From NCBI GenBank assembly GCA_003140115.1, contig PLIQ01000113.1:24866-30003 (forward strand): DNA of 5,138 nt, read 5' to 3'. Origin of the DNA: Actinomycetota bacterium. GTDB taxonomy: Bacteria > Actinomycetota > Actinomycetes > Streptosporangiales > Streptosporangiaceae. Below the pieces are notes generated by a model. That model did not search any database. It was not told the origin of the DNA and saw only the letters and a program-made list of their open reading frames with translations. The stretch's first letter is position 1, and each line of letters starts with the position of its first letter. Both the position numbers and the translations under genes were made by a program. Shown piece after piece: positions 1-4,350 of this stretch.

Positions 1-629
1 GGCGCGTTGCCCGGGTACAGGTACGAGCCCTCGTTCAGCTCGACGCCGTTGACCGTCACCTTCCCGTCGGTACAGCACGCCACCCGGTCTCCGGGCAGGC
101 CGATGACCCGTTTGATGTAGTAGGTCTGGGTGCTCCGCAGGCCGACGCCGGACAGCACGTCGTCCAGAATCCGCACGACCGGGTCGCTCGAAGGGGGCGG
201 CGCGTCGGGCCCCCACGTGCCCTGTCCGCTGAACACGATGATGTCCCCGCGGGCGATGCCGCGGAAGTGGTACGTGAGCTTGTTTACCAGGATCCGGTCG
301 CCGACCTGGAGCGTATTCTCCATCGACCCAGTCGGGATCTGGTACACCTGCGCGACGAACCCCTTCACCACCAAGGTGAGGGCCGCAGCGGCCACGACGA
401 TAATCAGCAGCTCGCGCCAGAAGTGCTTTTCCCGCTTGCCGGCCCGGGCGCCCCCGGGTTCATCCGGCTCGTCCTCGTACTCGTCGCCGTCCTCGTCCCC
501 GTCCTCGGACACGAGGCCCGGGTCCGGCTCCTCGCCGGCCGGCCCCCAGTCGGGGCCGGATCCTCCCAGCGGCTGGACGGGCTGGGTGCTAGGCCAGGCA
601 AAGGTACCCGGATCCTGCGGATCGTCCAT
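1..629 (-). CDS. lepB: Signal peptidase I (partial, C-terminus off window)
   Basis: Membrane-anchored serine endopeptidase that removes signal peptides from Sec- and Tat-exported proteins. Starting at ATG 629-627, 209 complete codons are present before the window edge. Residues 1-65 are an Asp/Glu/Gly/Pro-rich cytoplasmic extension, 66-72 are basic and aromatic, and about 73-92 form a hydrophobic membrane anchor. The catalytic region reads YQIPTGSMENTLQVGD with nucleophile Ser102. It is followed by a GDIIVF box (128-133) and YYIKRVIGLPGD with the general base Lys173. The adjacent Cys185-Cys186 and the loop of about 35 residues between these boxes are typical of actinobacterial versions. The later conserved GD-x-R type box would lie beyond base 1. 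The gene starts 27 bases after rplS, with only a weak G-rich stretch in front, so it is probably co-transcribed with rplS. Actinobacteria often have several lepB/sip paralogues, so the exact paralogue is uncertain. Confidence 0.95.
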   Translation of the reverse strand, partial: MDDPQDPGTFAWPSTQPVQPLGGSGPDWGPAGEEPDPGLVSEDGDEDGDEYEDEPDEPGGARAGKREKHFWRELLIIVVAAAALTLVVKGFVAQVYQIPTGSMENTLQVGDRILVNKLTYHFRGIARGDIIVFSGQGTWGPDAPPPSSDPVVRILDDVLSGVGLRSTQTYYIKRVIGLPGDRVACCTDGKVTVNGVELNEGSYLYPGNA

Positions 630-656
630 CCCAGGCCCCCCAGCCCGACCCACGCG

Positions 657-1016
657 TCAGCTGCCAGTCTGGTCGCGACGCTCCTTGATCCGCGCCGCCT
701 TGCCGCGCAGTTCCCTTAGGTAGTACAGCTTAGCCCGGCGGACGCGGCCCCGGCTGACCGGCTCGATCTTGTCGATCGAGGGGCTGTGCACCGGGAAGGT
801 CCGCTCCACGCCGACGCCGTAGCTGACCTTGCGGACCGTGAAGGTCTCGCGAGCTCCGCTGCCCTGACGCCGGATCACCACGCCCTGGAACACCTGGATC
901 CGCGAGCGGGTACCCTCTGTGACCCGAACGTGGACCTTCAGCGTATCCCCGGGCCGGAAGTCCGGGATGTCAGACCGGGTCTGGGCCTGCTCGATTTCGG
1001 CGATGGCGGTATGCAT
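657..1016 (-). CDS. rplS: 50S ribosomal protein L19
   Basis: Large-subunit protein located at the 30S-50S interface, where it takes part in inter-subunit bridges. The 119-residue product has the usual length and is recognisable throughout. [18 protein letters not shown] (18-35) leads the beta-barrel, [14 protein letters not shown] (39-52) follows, and the highly conserved [19 protein letters not shown] (61-79) is intact. A basic C-terminus ([20 protein letters not shown], 89-108) follows. The ATG start has a GAGGA Shine-Dalgarno ten bases upstream (1027-1031). It is the fifth gene of the rpsP operon, but a 126-base gap separates it from trmD, much longer than the upstream junctions. That gap carries hairpins and a promoter-like motif, so rplS may have some independent control. 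No residue anomalies seen. Confidence 0.97.
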   Translation of the reverse strand: MHTAIAEIEQAQTRSDIPDFRPGDTLKVHVRVTEGTRSRIQVFQGVVIRRQGSGARETFTVRKVSYGVGVERTFPVHSPSIDKIEPVSRGRVRRAKLYYLRELRGKAARIKERRDQTGS

Positions 1017-1026
1017 GACAGCGATT

Positions 1027-1031
1027 TCCTC
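1027..1031 (-). promoter_or_regulatory. Ribosome binding site of rplS
   Basis: The minus-strand sequence GAGGA lies ten bases before the ATG of rplS. It supports that start over any upstream alternative. Confidence 0.7.
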
Positions 1032-1052
1032 GATGGTGGTCGTTTCGGGGAC

Positions 1053-1094
1053 CCGGCGGCAGCCGGCTCGTGCCAGGGCACCTGGGGCCCCCAG
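1053..1094 (-). other. Three consecutive hairpins in the rplS leader
   Basis: Three small inverted repeats lie almost end to end in the trmD-rplS gap. 1053-1066 has a 5-bp CCGGC/GCCGG stem with a 4-base loop. 1070-1081 is GTGCCCTGGCAC on the minus strand, a 4-bp stem with a 4-base loop. 1082-1094 has a 5-bp CTGGG/CCCAG stem with a 3-base loop. None is followed by a T-run, so they do not look like intrinsic terminators. They sit between the promoter-like motif at 1122-1131 and the rplS Shine-Dalgarno, where a structured mRNA leader could act. Function is inferred. Short GC-rich palindromes also arise easily in DNA of this composition. Confidence 0.45.
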
Positions 1095-1121
1095 CCGCAG
1101 CCTGGAAAAGACAGCGGACTT

Positions 1122-1131
1122 CAGTGTGCCA
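1122..1131 (-). promoter_or_regulatory. rplS: Candidate rplS promoter motif TGGCACACTG
   Basis: The minus strand reads TGGCACACTG just after the trmD stop, about 106 bases before the rplS start. Nine of its ten bases match the TGGCACAATG motif upstream of rpsP. CACACT can be read as a poor -10 hexamer (A at position 2, T at position 6), with TTCCGG 18 bases upstream as a weak -35. The shared motif and its position favour a regulatory role. That it is a core promoter is inference. Confidence 0.35.
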
Positions 1132-1142
1132 TATCTTCGCGG

Positions 1143-1967
1143 CTAACCGGAACGCGAGTCCTCCCTCGAGCCCGGGCCCTCCTCGGCCGGGAATCCGGCC
1201 TCGGCTAGAACCTGCCGGTCGCGGCGGTCTAGGTCGCGCAGCGCCGCGATGAGGTCGGGCCGGTGCGCCGCGGTCCGCCGCAGAGCCACGTCGCGGCGCC
1301 AGCGCGTGATCGCCGCGTGGTGGCCGGAGAGCAGGACCTCCGGCACCTCGAGCCCGCGCCATTCGCGCGGCCGGGTGTAGACGGGTCCTTCCAGCAGCCC
1401 GCGCATGGCGGGGTCCGTGGGTATCCCGAACGAGTCGTCCGTGACGGAGGACGCGTTGCCGAGTACCCCGGGCAGCAGCCGCCCGATGGCCTCCACCATG
1501 ACCAGGGCCGCGGCCTCGCCCCCGGCCAGCACGTAGTCGCCGATGCTCACCTCTTCCACCGGCAGGCGGGCCCGCATGGCCTCCACGAGCCGCCCGTCGA
1601 TGCCCTCGTACCGCCCGCAGGCGAACACCAGCCACGGCTCGGCCGCGTACCGGGCGGCCAGGTCCTGGGTGAACGGCACCCCGCTGGGCGTCGGCACCAC
1701 CAGCAAGGCCCGGGGTGAGCCGGGCAGGATCTCATCGAGCGCGTCGCCCCAGACGTCCGGCTTCATGACCATGCCCGGCCCGCCGCCGAACGGCACGTCG
1801 TCGACGCTGTGGTGCACGTCGGTGGCCCAGGACCGCAGGTCGTGCACGCCGAATTCGATGTCGCCCCGCGCCGCCGCCTTCCCGATCAGCGAGACCCGCA
1901 GCGGGCTGTCGAAGTACTCGGGAAAAATCGTCACGATGTCGATCCGCAGTGCTTGTTCGCGGCCCAC
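1143..1967 (-). CDS. trmD: tRNA (guanine-N1-)-methyltransferase TrmD
   Basis: Cytosolic SPOUT-family enzyme that transfers a methyl group from S-adenosylmethionine to N1 of G37 next to the anticodon, preventing +1 frameshifting. The 274-residue product begins with RIDIVTIFPEYF (8-19). It carries the trefoil-knot cofactor elements PFGGGPGMVM (59-68), CGRYEGID (117-124) and EEVSIGDYVLAGGE (138-151). DDSF (177-180) includes the family catalytic Asp of the DSF motif. GLLEGPVYTRP (190-200) and VPEVLLSGHHAAI.RWRR (208-225) are the conserved substrate-side elements. The GTG start (1967-1965) lies five bases after GGGAG, within a purine-rich tract. An internal start nearer residue 8 would suit some homologues but has no better start codon. 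It follows rimM by 51 bases. The last dozen residues are a hydrophilic, probably disordered tail. Confidence 0.97.
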   Translation of the reverse strand: MGREQALRIDIVTIFPEYFDSPLRVSLIGKAAARGDIEFGVHDLRSWATDVHHSVDDVPFGGGPGMVMKPDVWGDALDEILPGSPRALLVVPTPSGVPFTQDLAARYAAEPWLVFACGRYEGIDGRLVEAMRARLPVEEVSIGDYVLAGGEAAALVMVEAIGRLLPGVLGNASSVTDDSFGIPTDPAMRGLLEGPVYTRPREWRGLEVPEVLLSGHHAAITRWRRDVALRRTAAHRPDLIAALRDLDRRDRQVLAEAGFPAEEGPGSREDSRSG

Positions 1968-1990
1968 ACCCTCTCCCTTTTCTTTTCCGA
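1968..1990 (-). promoter_or_regulatory. Purine-rich Shine-Dalgarno region of trmD
   Basis: In the 51-base rimM-trmD gap the mRNA-sense strand runs almost entirely in purines (GGAAAAGAAAAGGGAGAGGG) up to the GTG codon. It contains GGGAG at five bases spacing. This decides the GTG start. The A-rich part is conspicuous in such GC-rich DNA and would keep the initiation region unstructured. Confidence 0.6.
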
Positions 1991-2018
1991 ACGGGCCGTG
2001 GTGCTCCCGGCCCCGCTG

Positions 2019-2561
2019 CTACTGGGCCTGCGCGGGGTCGAGCAGGCCGGGCGGCGGATCGATGACGAGGACCCCGGCGGCCACGTCCACCTCGGGCACG
2101 ATCGCCTTGACGAACGGGACCAGGTACTCCTCGCCCTGGTCGGCCGCGCGCCGGACCACGAGCAGGTCCTGGCCGTGGTGCAGCACGTCGGTGACGACGC
2201 CCACGGCCTGGCCGGCCGACGTCCGCACCGACAACCCGATCAGCTCGTGGTCGCGGAACTCGTCCGGGTCGGGGGGCGGGGGCAGCTGACTGGAGTCCAC
2301 GCTCAGCCAGCTGCCGGTCAGCTCCCCGGCCGCGGTCCGGTCGGTGATCCCGGCGAACGCGATCAAGAGCTGCCCGGAGTGCCAGCGCTTGCCGTCGACC
2401 CGCAGGATCTGGGTTGGCGGGGTCTCGCCGTCGGCGGTGGGCCCGGCGTCCAGGCTGGCGCCCACGGCGAAGCGGAGGTCAGGCTCGTCGGTCCTGACCC
2501 CGACCACCACCTCGCCGCGGATCCCGTGCGGACGGCCTATGCGGCCGACGATGACCCGCAC
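2019..2561 (-). CDS. rimM: Ribosome maturation factor RimM
   Basis: Assembly factor that binds the 30S head, contacts S19 and assists late 16S rRNA processing. The 180-residue product has the usual two-domain layout. The N-terminal beta-barrel opens with VIVGRIGRPHGIRGEVVV (3-20), the family hallmark. A Pro-rich linker (94-99, PPPPDP) leads into the PRC-barrel domain: EFRDHELIGLSV (101-112), VVTDVLHHGQDLLVV (122-136) and EYLVPFVKAIVPEVDV (145-160), ending in IDPPPGLL (167-174). The start is GTG (2561-2559), four bases after the khpA stop codon. A GAGG lies 12 bases upstream inside khpA, so translation is probably coupled to khpA. Adjacency to rpsP and trmD matches its role in small-subunit assembly. 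All expected motifs are present. Confidence 0.97.
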   Translation of the reverse strand: MRVIVGRIGRPHGIRGEVVVGVRTDEPDLRFAVGASLDAGPTADGETPPTQILRVDGKRWHSGQLLIAFAGITDRTAAGELTGSWLSVDSSQLPPPPDPDEFRDHELIGLSVRTSAGQAVGVVTDVLHHGQDLLVVRRAADQGEEYLVPFVKAIVPEVDVAAGVLVIDPPPGLLDPAQAQ

Positions 2562-2565
2562 GGGC

Positions 2566-2808
2566 TCAGCGAACCTCGTTCGCGTCCAGCAGGTCGATGC
2601 GCACGTAGTTGCCCGACGACAGGGCGTTGATCACCGTGCGCAGGGCCCGGGCGGTGCGCCCGCCCCGGCCGATGACCTTGCCCAGGTCGTCGGGATGCAC
2701 GCGCACCTCGAGAACGCTGCCCCGGCGCAGCGCCCGGCTGCGGACGCGGACGTCATCCGGATACTGGACGATGCCCCGCACCAGGTGCTCAAGGGCCTCC
2801 TCAAGCAC
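2566..2808 (-). CDS. khpA: Single-KH-domain RNA-binding protein KhpA
   Basis: Small cytoplasmic RNA-binding protein of 80 residues, the usual size for this family (also called YlqC, or 'KH domain protein' between rpsP and rimM). The N-terminal helix (1-15) is followed by VRVRSRALRRGSVLEVRVHP (20-39). The KH signature is DLGKVIGRGGRTARALRTVI (41-60), with the RNA-gripping GxxG loop as GRGG at 47-50. In Firmicutes the homologue pairs with KhpB (Jag) and affects cell elongation and sRNA binding. Whether that holds in this organism is not shown here. The GTG start lies one base beyond the rpsP stop, and its Shine-Dalgarno (CTGAGG, 2815-2820) is inside the last rpsP codons. Stop-restart coupling is therefore likely, keeping its synthesis tied to S16. 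Confidence 0.95.
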   Translation of the reverse strand: MLEEALEHLVRGIVQYPDDVRVRSRALRRGSVLEVRVHPDDLGKVIGRGGRTARALRTVINALSSGNYVRIDLLDANEVR

Positions 2809-2809
2809 G

Positions 2810-3655
2810 TCAGGCCTCAGTGCTTGATGCGCTAGCCGCGTCCTCCTCGGCGGCGCTGCCTTCGGGGGCGCTGTCGGCAGGGGCGCTATCGGCGGGCGCT
2901 TCGGCGGTCACAGCCTCGGCGGGGGCACTGTCGGCTGGCGCTTCGGCGGAGGCGCTGTCAGCCGGGGCTTCAGCGGTCACGGCCTCGGCGGGGGCGCTGG
3001 CGGCCGCCGCTTCGGCAGGGGCGCTGTCAGCCGGGGCCTCGGCGGGGGCGCTGGCGGCCGGGGCTTCAGCGAGGGCGCTGGCGGCCGGGGCTTCAGCGGT
3101 TACGGCGGCGGCGGGCGCTTCGGCGGGGGGGCTCTCGGCCGGCGCTTCGGCGGGGGCACTAGCGGCGGGCGCGCTAACAGTGGGCGCGCTGTCGGCCTTG
3201 GCCGGCGCGGCCTTGGCTCGGGTGCCTTGGGCGGCACCTTCGCGGGCGGGCTTGGCGGTCCTGGAGCCGGCCTTGGCCGAGCTGGACGCCTTGTCGTCCT
3301 TTTCCTTGGTGGCCGCGCTGGCCTTCGCGGCGGCCTCGAAGGCGCCCCGCTTGTCCTCGCGCGGCTTGGCGATGCGGAGGGTGCCTTCGCTCCCCGGCTC
3401 TCCGCGGAACTTCTGCCAGTCCCCGGTGATCTTGAGCAGGACGCGGACCGGGTCCGTGGGCTGAGCGCCCACCGACAGCCAGTGCTGAACCCGCTCGGAG
3501 TTCACTTCGATGAGGGAGGGCTCGGCCTTCGGGTGGTACTTGCCGATCTCCTCGATGGCGCGCCCGTCGCGCTTGGTGCGCGAGTCGGCGACGACGATCC
3601 GGTAGTAGGGTTCCCGGATCTTGCCCAGGCGCTTCAGCTTGATCTTGACAGCCAC
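2810..3655 (-). CDS. rpsP: 30S ribosomal protein S16 with long Ala/Pro/Ser/Glu repeat tail
   Basis: Early-assembling small-subunit protein that binds 16S rRNA. The core (1-85) is canonical, with [25 protein letters not shown] split over 2-25, then [16 protein letters not shown] (27-42). The remainder is unusual: a charged Lys/Ala linker (about 86-154), then about 125 residues of almost only Ala, Pro, Ser, Glu, Asp, Val and Thr in degenerate repeats. The total of 281 residues compares with about 80-165 in most S16 proteins; actinobacterial ones already carry modest tails. The chosen start is GTG (3655-3653), directly before the conserved AVKIKL, with GAGAAG nine bases upstream (3665-3670). The reading frame stays open upstream to 4132, but that part lacks S16 similarity and runs through the intergenic region. 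The gene heads the operon, ending one base before khpA. The tail is probably disordered and acidic. Its function is unknown. Confidence 0.95.
   Translation of the reverse strand: MAVKIKLKRLGKIREPYYRIVVADSRTKRDGRAIEEIGKYHPKAEPSLIEVNSERVQHWLSVGAQPTDPVRVLLKITGDWQKFRGEPGSEGTLRIAKPREDKRGAFEAAAKASAATKEKDDKASSSAKAGSRTAKPAREGAAQGTRAKAAPAKADSAPTVSAPAASAPAEAPAESPPAEAPAAAVTAEAPAASALAEAPAASAPAEAPADSAPAEAAAASAPAEAVTAEAPADSASAEAPADSAPAEAVTAEAPADSAPADSAPEGSAAEEDAASASSTEA
2864..3172 (-). repeat. Degenerate 27-base coding repeats in the rpsP tail
   Basis: Residues about 162-264 of S16 are built on a 9-residue unit close to PAEAPADSA, with variants [27 protein letters not shown] and SAEAPADSA. Some units are lengthened by VTAEA. 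The 14-residue unit [14 protein letters not shown] occurs identically at residues 222-235 (2951-2992) and 245-258 (2882-2923), with a 9-residue unit between. A related [10 protein letters not shown] occurs at 185-194. The DNA is thus a degenerate tandem array of 27 and 42 bases, plausibly expanded by slippage or unequal exchange. The reading frame is unbroken throughout. Confidence 0.85.
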
Positions 3656-3664
3656 GGCTGTGGT

Positions 3665-3670
3665 CTTCTC
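3665..3670 (-). promoter_or_regulatory. Ribosome binding site of rpsP
   Basis: The minus strand reads GGGAGAAG at 3665-3672, and its GAGAAG part ends nine bases before GTG 3655. This fixes the rpsP start next to the conserved AVKIKL and argues against the long open upstream extension of the frame. Confidence 0.6.
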
Positions 3671-3773
3671 CCAGCGATAGATACGAAGCGGCGGACCGCG
3701 CCGACCGGGGACCAGCCGACGGGACCGCTCAGATGAGCCAGGCCGGGCGAACGAGGAGAGGGCGTCGCATGGC

Positions 3774-3784
3774 CTGACGGTCAG
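3774..3784. promoter_or_regulatory. Palindrome CTGACGGTCAG near the rpsP transcription start
   Basis: A perfect 5-1-5 inverted repeat, CTGAC-G-GTCAG, lies six bases downstream (in the direction of rpsP) of the TGGCACAATG motif. If CACAAT is the -10, the palindrome begins about at +1. It is too tight to fold as an RNA hairpin, so a DNA operator is the more natural reading. A single short palindrome in this much sequence may also be chance. Confidence 0.25.
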
Positions 3785-3789
3785 CATCA

Positions 3790-3799
3790 CATTGTGCCA
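3790..3799 (-). promoter_or_regulatory. rpsP: Candidate rpsP operon promoter, TGGCACAATG
   Basis: The minus strand carries TGGCACAATG about 135 bases upstream of rpsP. CACAAT agrees with TATAAT at four of six positions. No good -35 hexamer is visible at the right spacing (the nearest is TTACTG or ACTGGT). The same ten bases with one change occur upstream of rplS at 1122-1131. Position, sequence and recurrence support a promoter for the ribosomal operon. Confidence 0.45.
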
Positions 3800-3894
3800 G
3801 ACAACCGTGCCCGACCAGTAATCGTCGCCTCCGGCGGGAACAGTAAGGCATGCGGGGCTCATGAGACGGACGGGAGAATGGGGGACGGGTCCCT

Positions 3895-3939
3895 GCGAGC
3901 CAAAGGCGCCGCCGCTTTGGAATCCCCGCGAGCCAAAGG
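3895..3939. repeat. Direct repeat GCGAGCCAAAGG x2 with inverted repeat
   Basis: GCGAGCCAAAGG occurs exactly at 3895-3906 and 3928-3939, 33 bases apart. Between them, CCAAAG (3900-3905) and CTTTGG (3915-3920) form a 6-bp inverted repeat with a 9-base GC loop. Each direct repeat is followed by a GC-rich stretch containing GGCGCC (3905-3910 and 3944-3949). No T-run follows, so it is not a typical intrinsic terminator. It could be a remnant of an interspersed repeat family. Confidence 0.6.
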
Positions 3940-3960
3940 GCGCGGCGCCGTCCTGGACTG

Positions 3961-3982
3961 AGGAGCGACGAAGGAGCGACGA
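3961..3982. repeat. Tandem duplication AGGAGCGACGA x2
   Basis: The 11-base unit AGGAGCGACGA is repeated exactly head to tail (3961-3971, 3972-3982), followed by a GGGAAGG stretch that may be a decayed third unit. Together with 3895-3939 it makes a repeat-rich patch of about 90 bases in non-coding DNA. Confidence 0.65.
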
Positions 3983-4096
3983 GGGAAGGCGGCGCGTCAA
4001 GAGCGCCCGGAGGCGAGGGGGATAGCACTGCATTCGCACTGGCTGGAGGCTTCGACCTCGGCTGTCTGCGGGATTGAAACAGTTACATAACGTGCG

Positions 4097-4126
4097 TTGA
4101 CTATCCGCGAATCGGCATCCTAGCGT
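4097..4126 (+). promoter_or_regulatory. Sigma-70-type promoter for the substrate-binding protein gene
   Basis: TTGACT (4097-4102) is followed after 18 bases by TAGCGT (4121-4126), matching the actinobacterial housekeeping pattern TTGAC-x and TAnnnT. It sits in the most AT-rich part of the intergenic region. Transcription would begin around 4133, giving a leader of about 215 bases before ATG 4351. No alternative closer to the gene was seen. Confidence 0.6.
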
Positions 4127-4191
4127 TGCCATACTGTTCTATATATGTACGCCCGTTCGCAGAGCGCACGGAGCCAGGGCCTATCGAGCCT

Positions 4192-4222
4192 GCGGTGCCG
4201 GGACCGGGCGCGCAGCCACCGC
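4192..4222 (+). other. Stem in the leader, GCGGTG/CACCGC
   Basis: GCGGTG (4192-4197) can pair perfectly with CACCGC (4217-4222) around a 19-base GC-rich loop. It lies in the predicted leader of the right-hand gene. It does not match a riboswitch I recognise. Support is limited to the pairing itself. Confidence 0.25.
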
Positions 4223-4307
4223 GCGAAACGAACTCCAGATAGCGATTAGGAGCCCGCACATCAGGCATCCGAGGTCCCAGCCGGGGTCACGGTGTCACTT
4301 CATAAGC

Positions 4308-4329
4308 GGTCCCGCGCCTCGGCGCGACC
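4308..4329 (+). promoter_or_regulatory. Hairpin directly upstream of the Shine-Dalgarno sequence
   Basis: CGCGC (4313-4317) pairs with GCGCG (4322-4326) around the CTCG tetraloop. The stem continues past a CC bulge through GGT (4308-4310) and ACC (4327-4329). It ends two bases before the AAAGGAGAT element at 4332. This is a stable stem next to, but not covering, the ribosome binding site. It could stabilise the mRNA end or modulate initiation. Confidence 0.4.
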
Positions 4330-4331
4330 TC

Positions 4332-4340
4332 AAAGGAGAT
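4332..4340 (+). promoter_or_regulatory. Strong Shine-Dalgarno, AAAGGAGAT
   Basis: AAAGGAGAT closely matches the complement of the 16S 3' end and lies upstream of ATG 4351, with 12 bases between GGAG and the start. The spacing is slightly long, but no in-frame start lies closer. It favours ATG 4351 over the internal ATGs at 4420 and 4450. Confidence 0.7.
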
Positions 4341-4350
4341 CGATTGCACT

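Larger units (their letters stand above)
3656..4350. other. Divergent intergenic region without a convincing gene
   Basis: This 695-base stretch separates the rpsP operon (leftward) from the substrate-binding protein gene (rightward). Open frames cross it, but none has recognisable protein similarity or a good ribosome binding site with typical codon use. It holds the rpsP leader and motif (3656-3799), short direct and inverted repeats (3895-3982), a comparatively AT-rich segment (about 4071-4150) with a right-facing promoter, and a leader of about 215 bases for the right-hand gene. No tRNA or rRNA, and no riboswitch I recognise. In many actinobacteria ffh lies a little upstream of rpsP. It is not seen here within 1.5 kb. 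Confidence 0.7.

Noticed and set aside
1053..1094. Known L19 leader RNA of Firmicutes type
   Set aside because: I cannot match the hairpins to that element's architecture by eye, so only a generic structured leader is reported.
1263..2630. Long plus-strand open frames opposite trmD and rimM
   Set aside because: The minus-strand genes are unmistakable. The opposite frames show no family motifs and reflect the lack of stop codons in GC-rich DNA.
2820..3464. Plus-strand Ala/Gly/Ser-rich open frame opposite rpsP
   Set aside because: It is the mirror of the rpsP repeats. GC-rich repeat DNA stays open on both strands, and the real gene is certain from its S16 core.
3783..3799. TGGCAC-N-GC arrangement resembling a sigma-54 -24/-12 promoter upstream of rpsP
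   Set aside because: Actinobacteria generally lack RpoN, the -12 element is imperfect, and the related rplS motif lacks it altogether.
3900..3920. Hairpin CCAAAG...CTTTGG as a transcription terminator
   Set aside because: There is no T-run on either strand, and no gene ends nearby, since the flanking genes diverge.
4070..4081. GGATTGAAAC, resembling the end of a CRISPR repeat
   Set aside because: Only one copy is present, with no regularly spaced repeats or spacers and no cas gene in the window.
3656..4132. In-frame upstream extension of rpsP giving a 440-residue protein
   Set aside because: The extra 159 residues lack S16 similarity, cross repeats and the probable promoter, and have no good ribosome binding site at 4132. 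GTG 3655, next to the conserved S16 N-terminus, has one.
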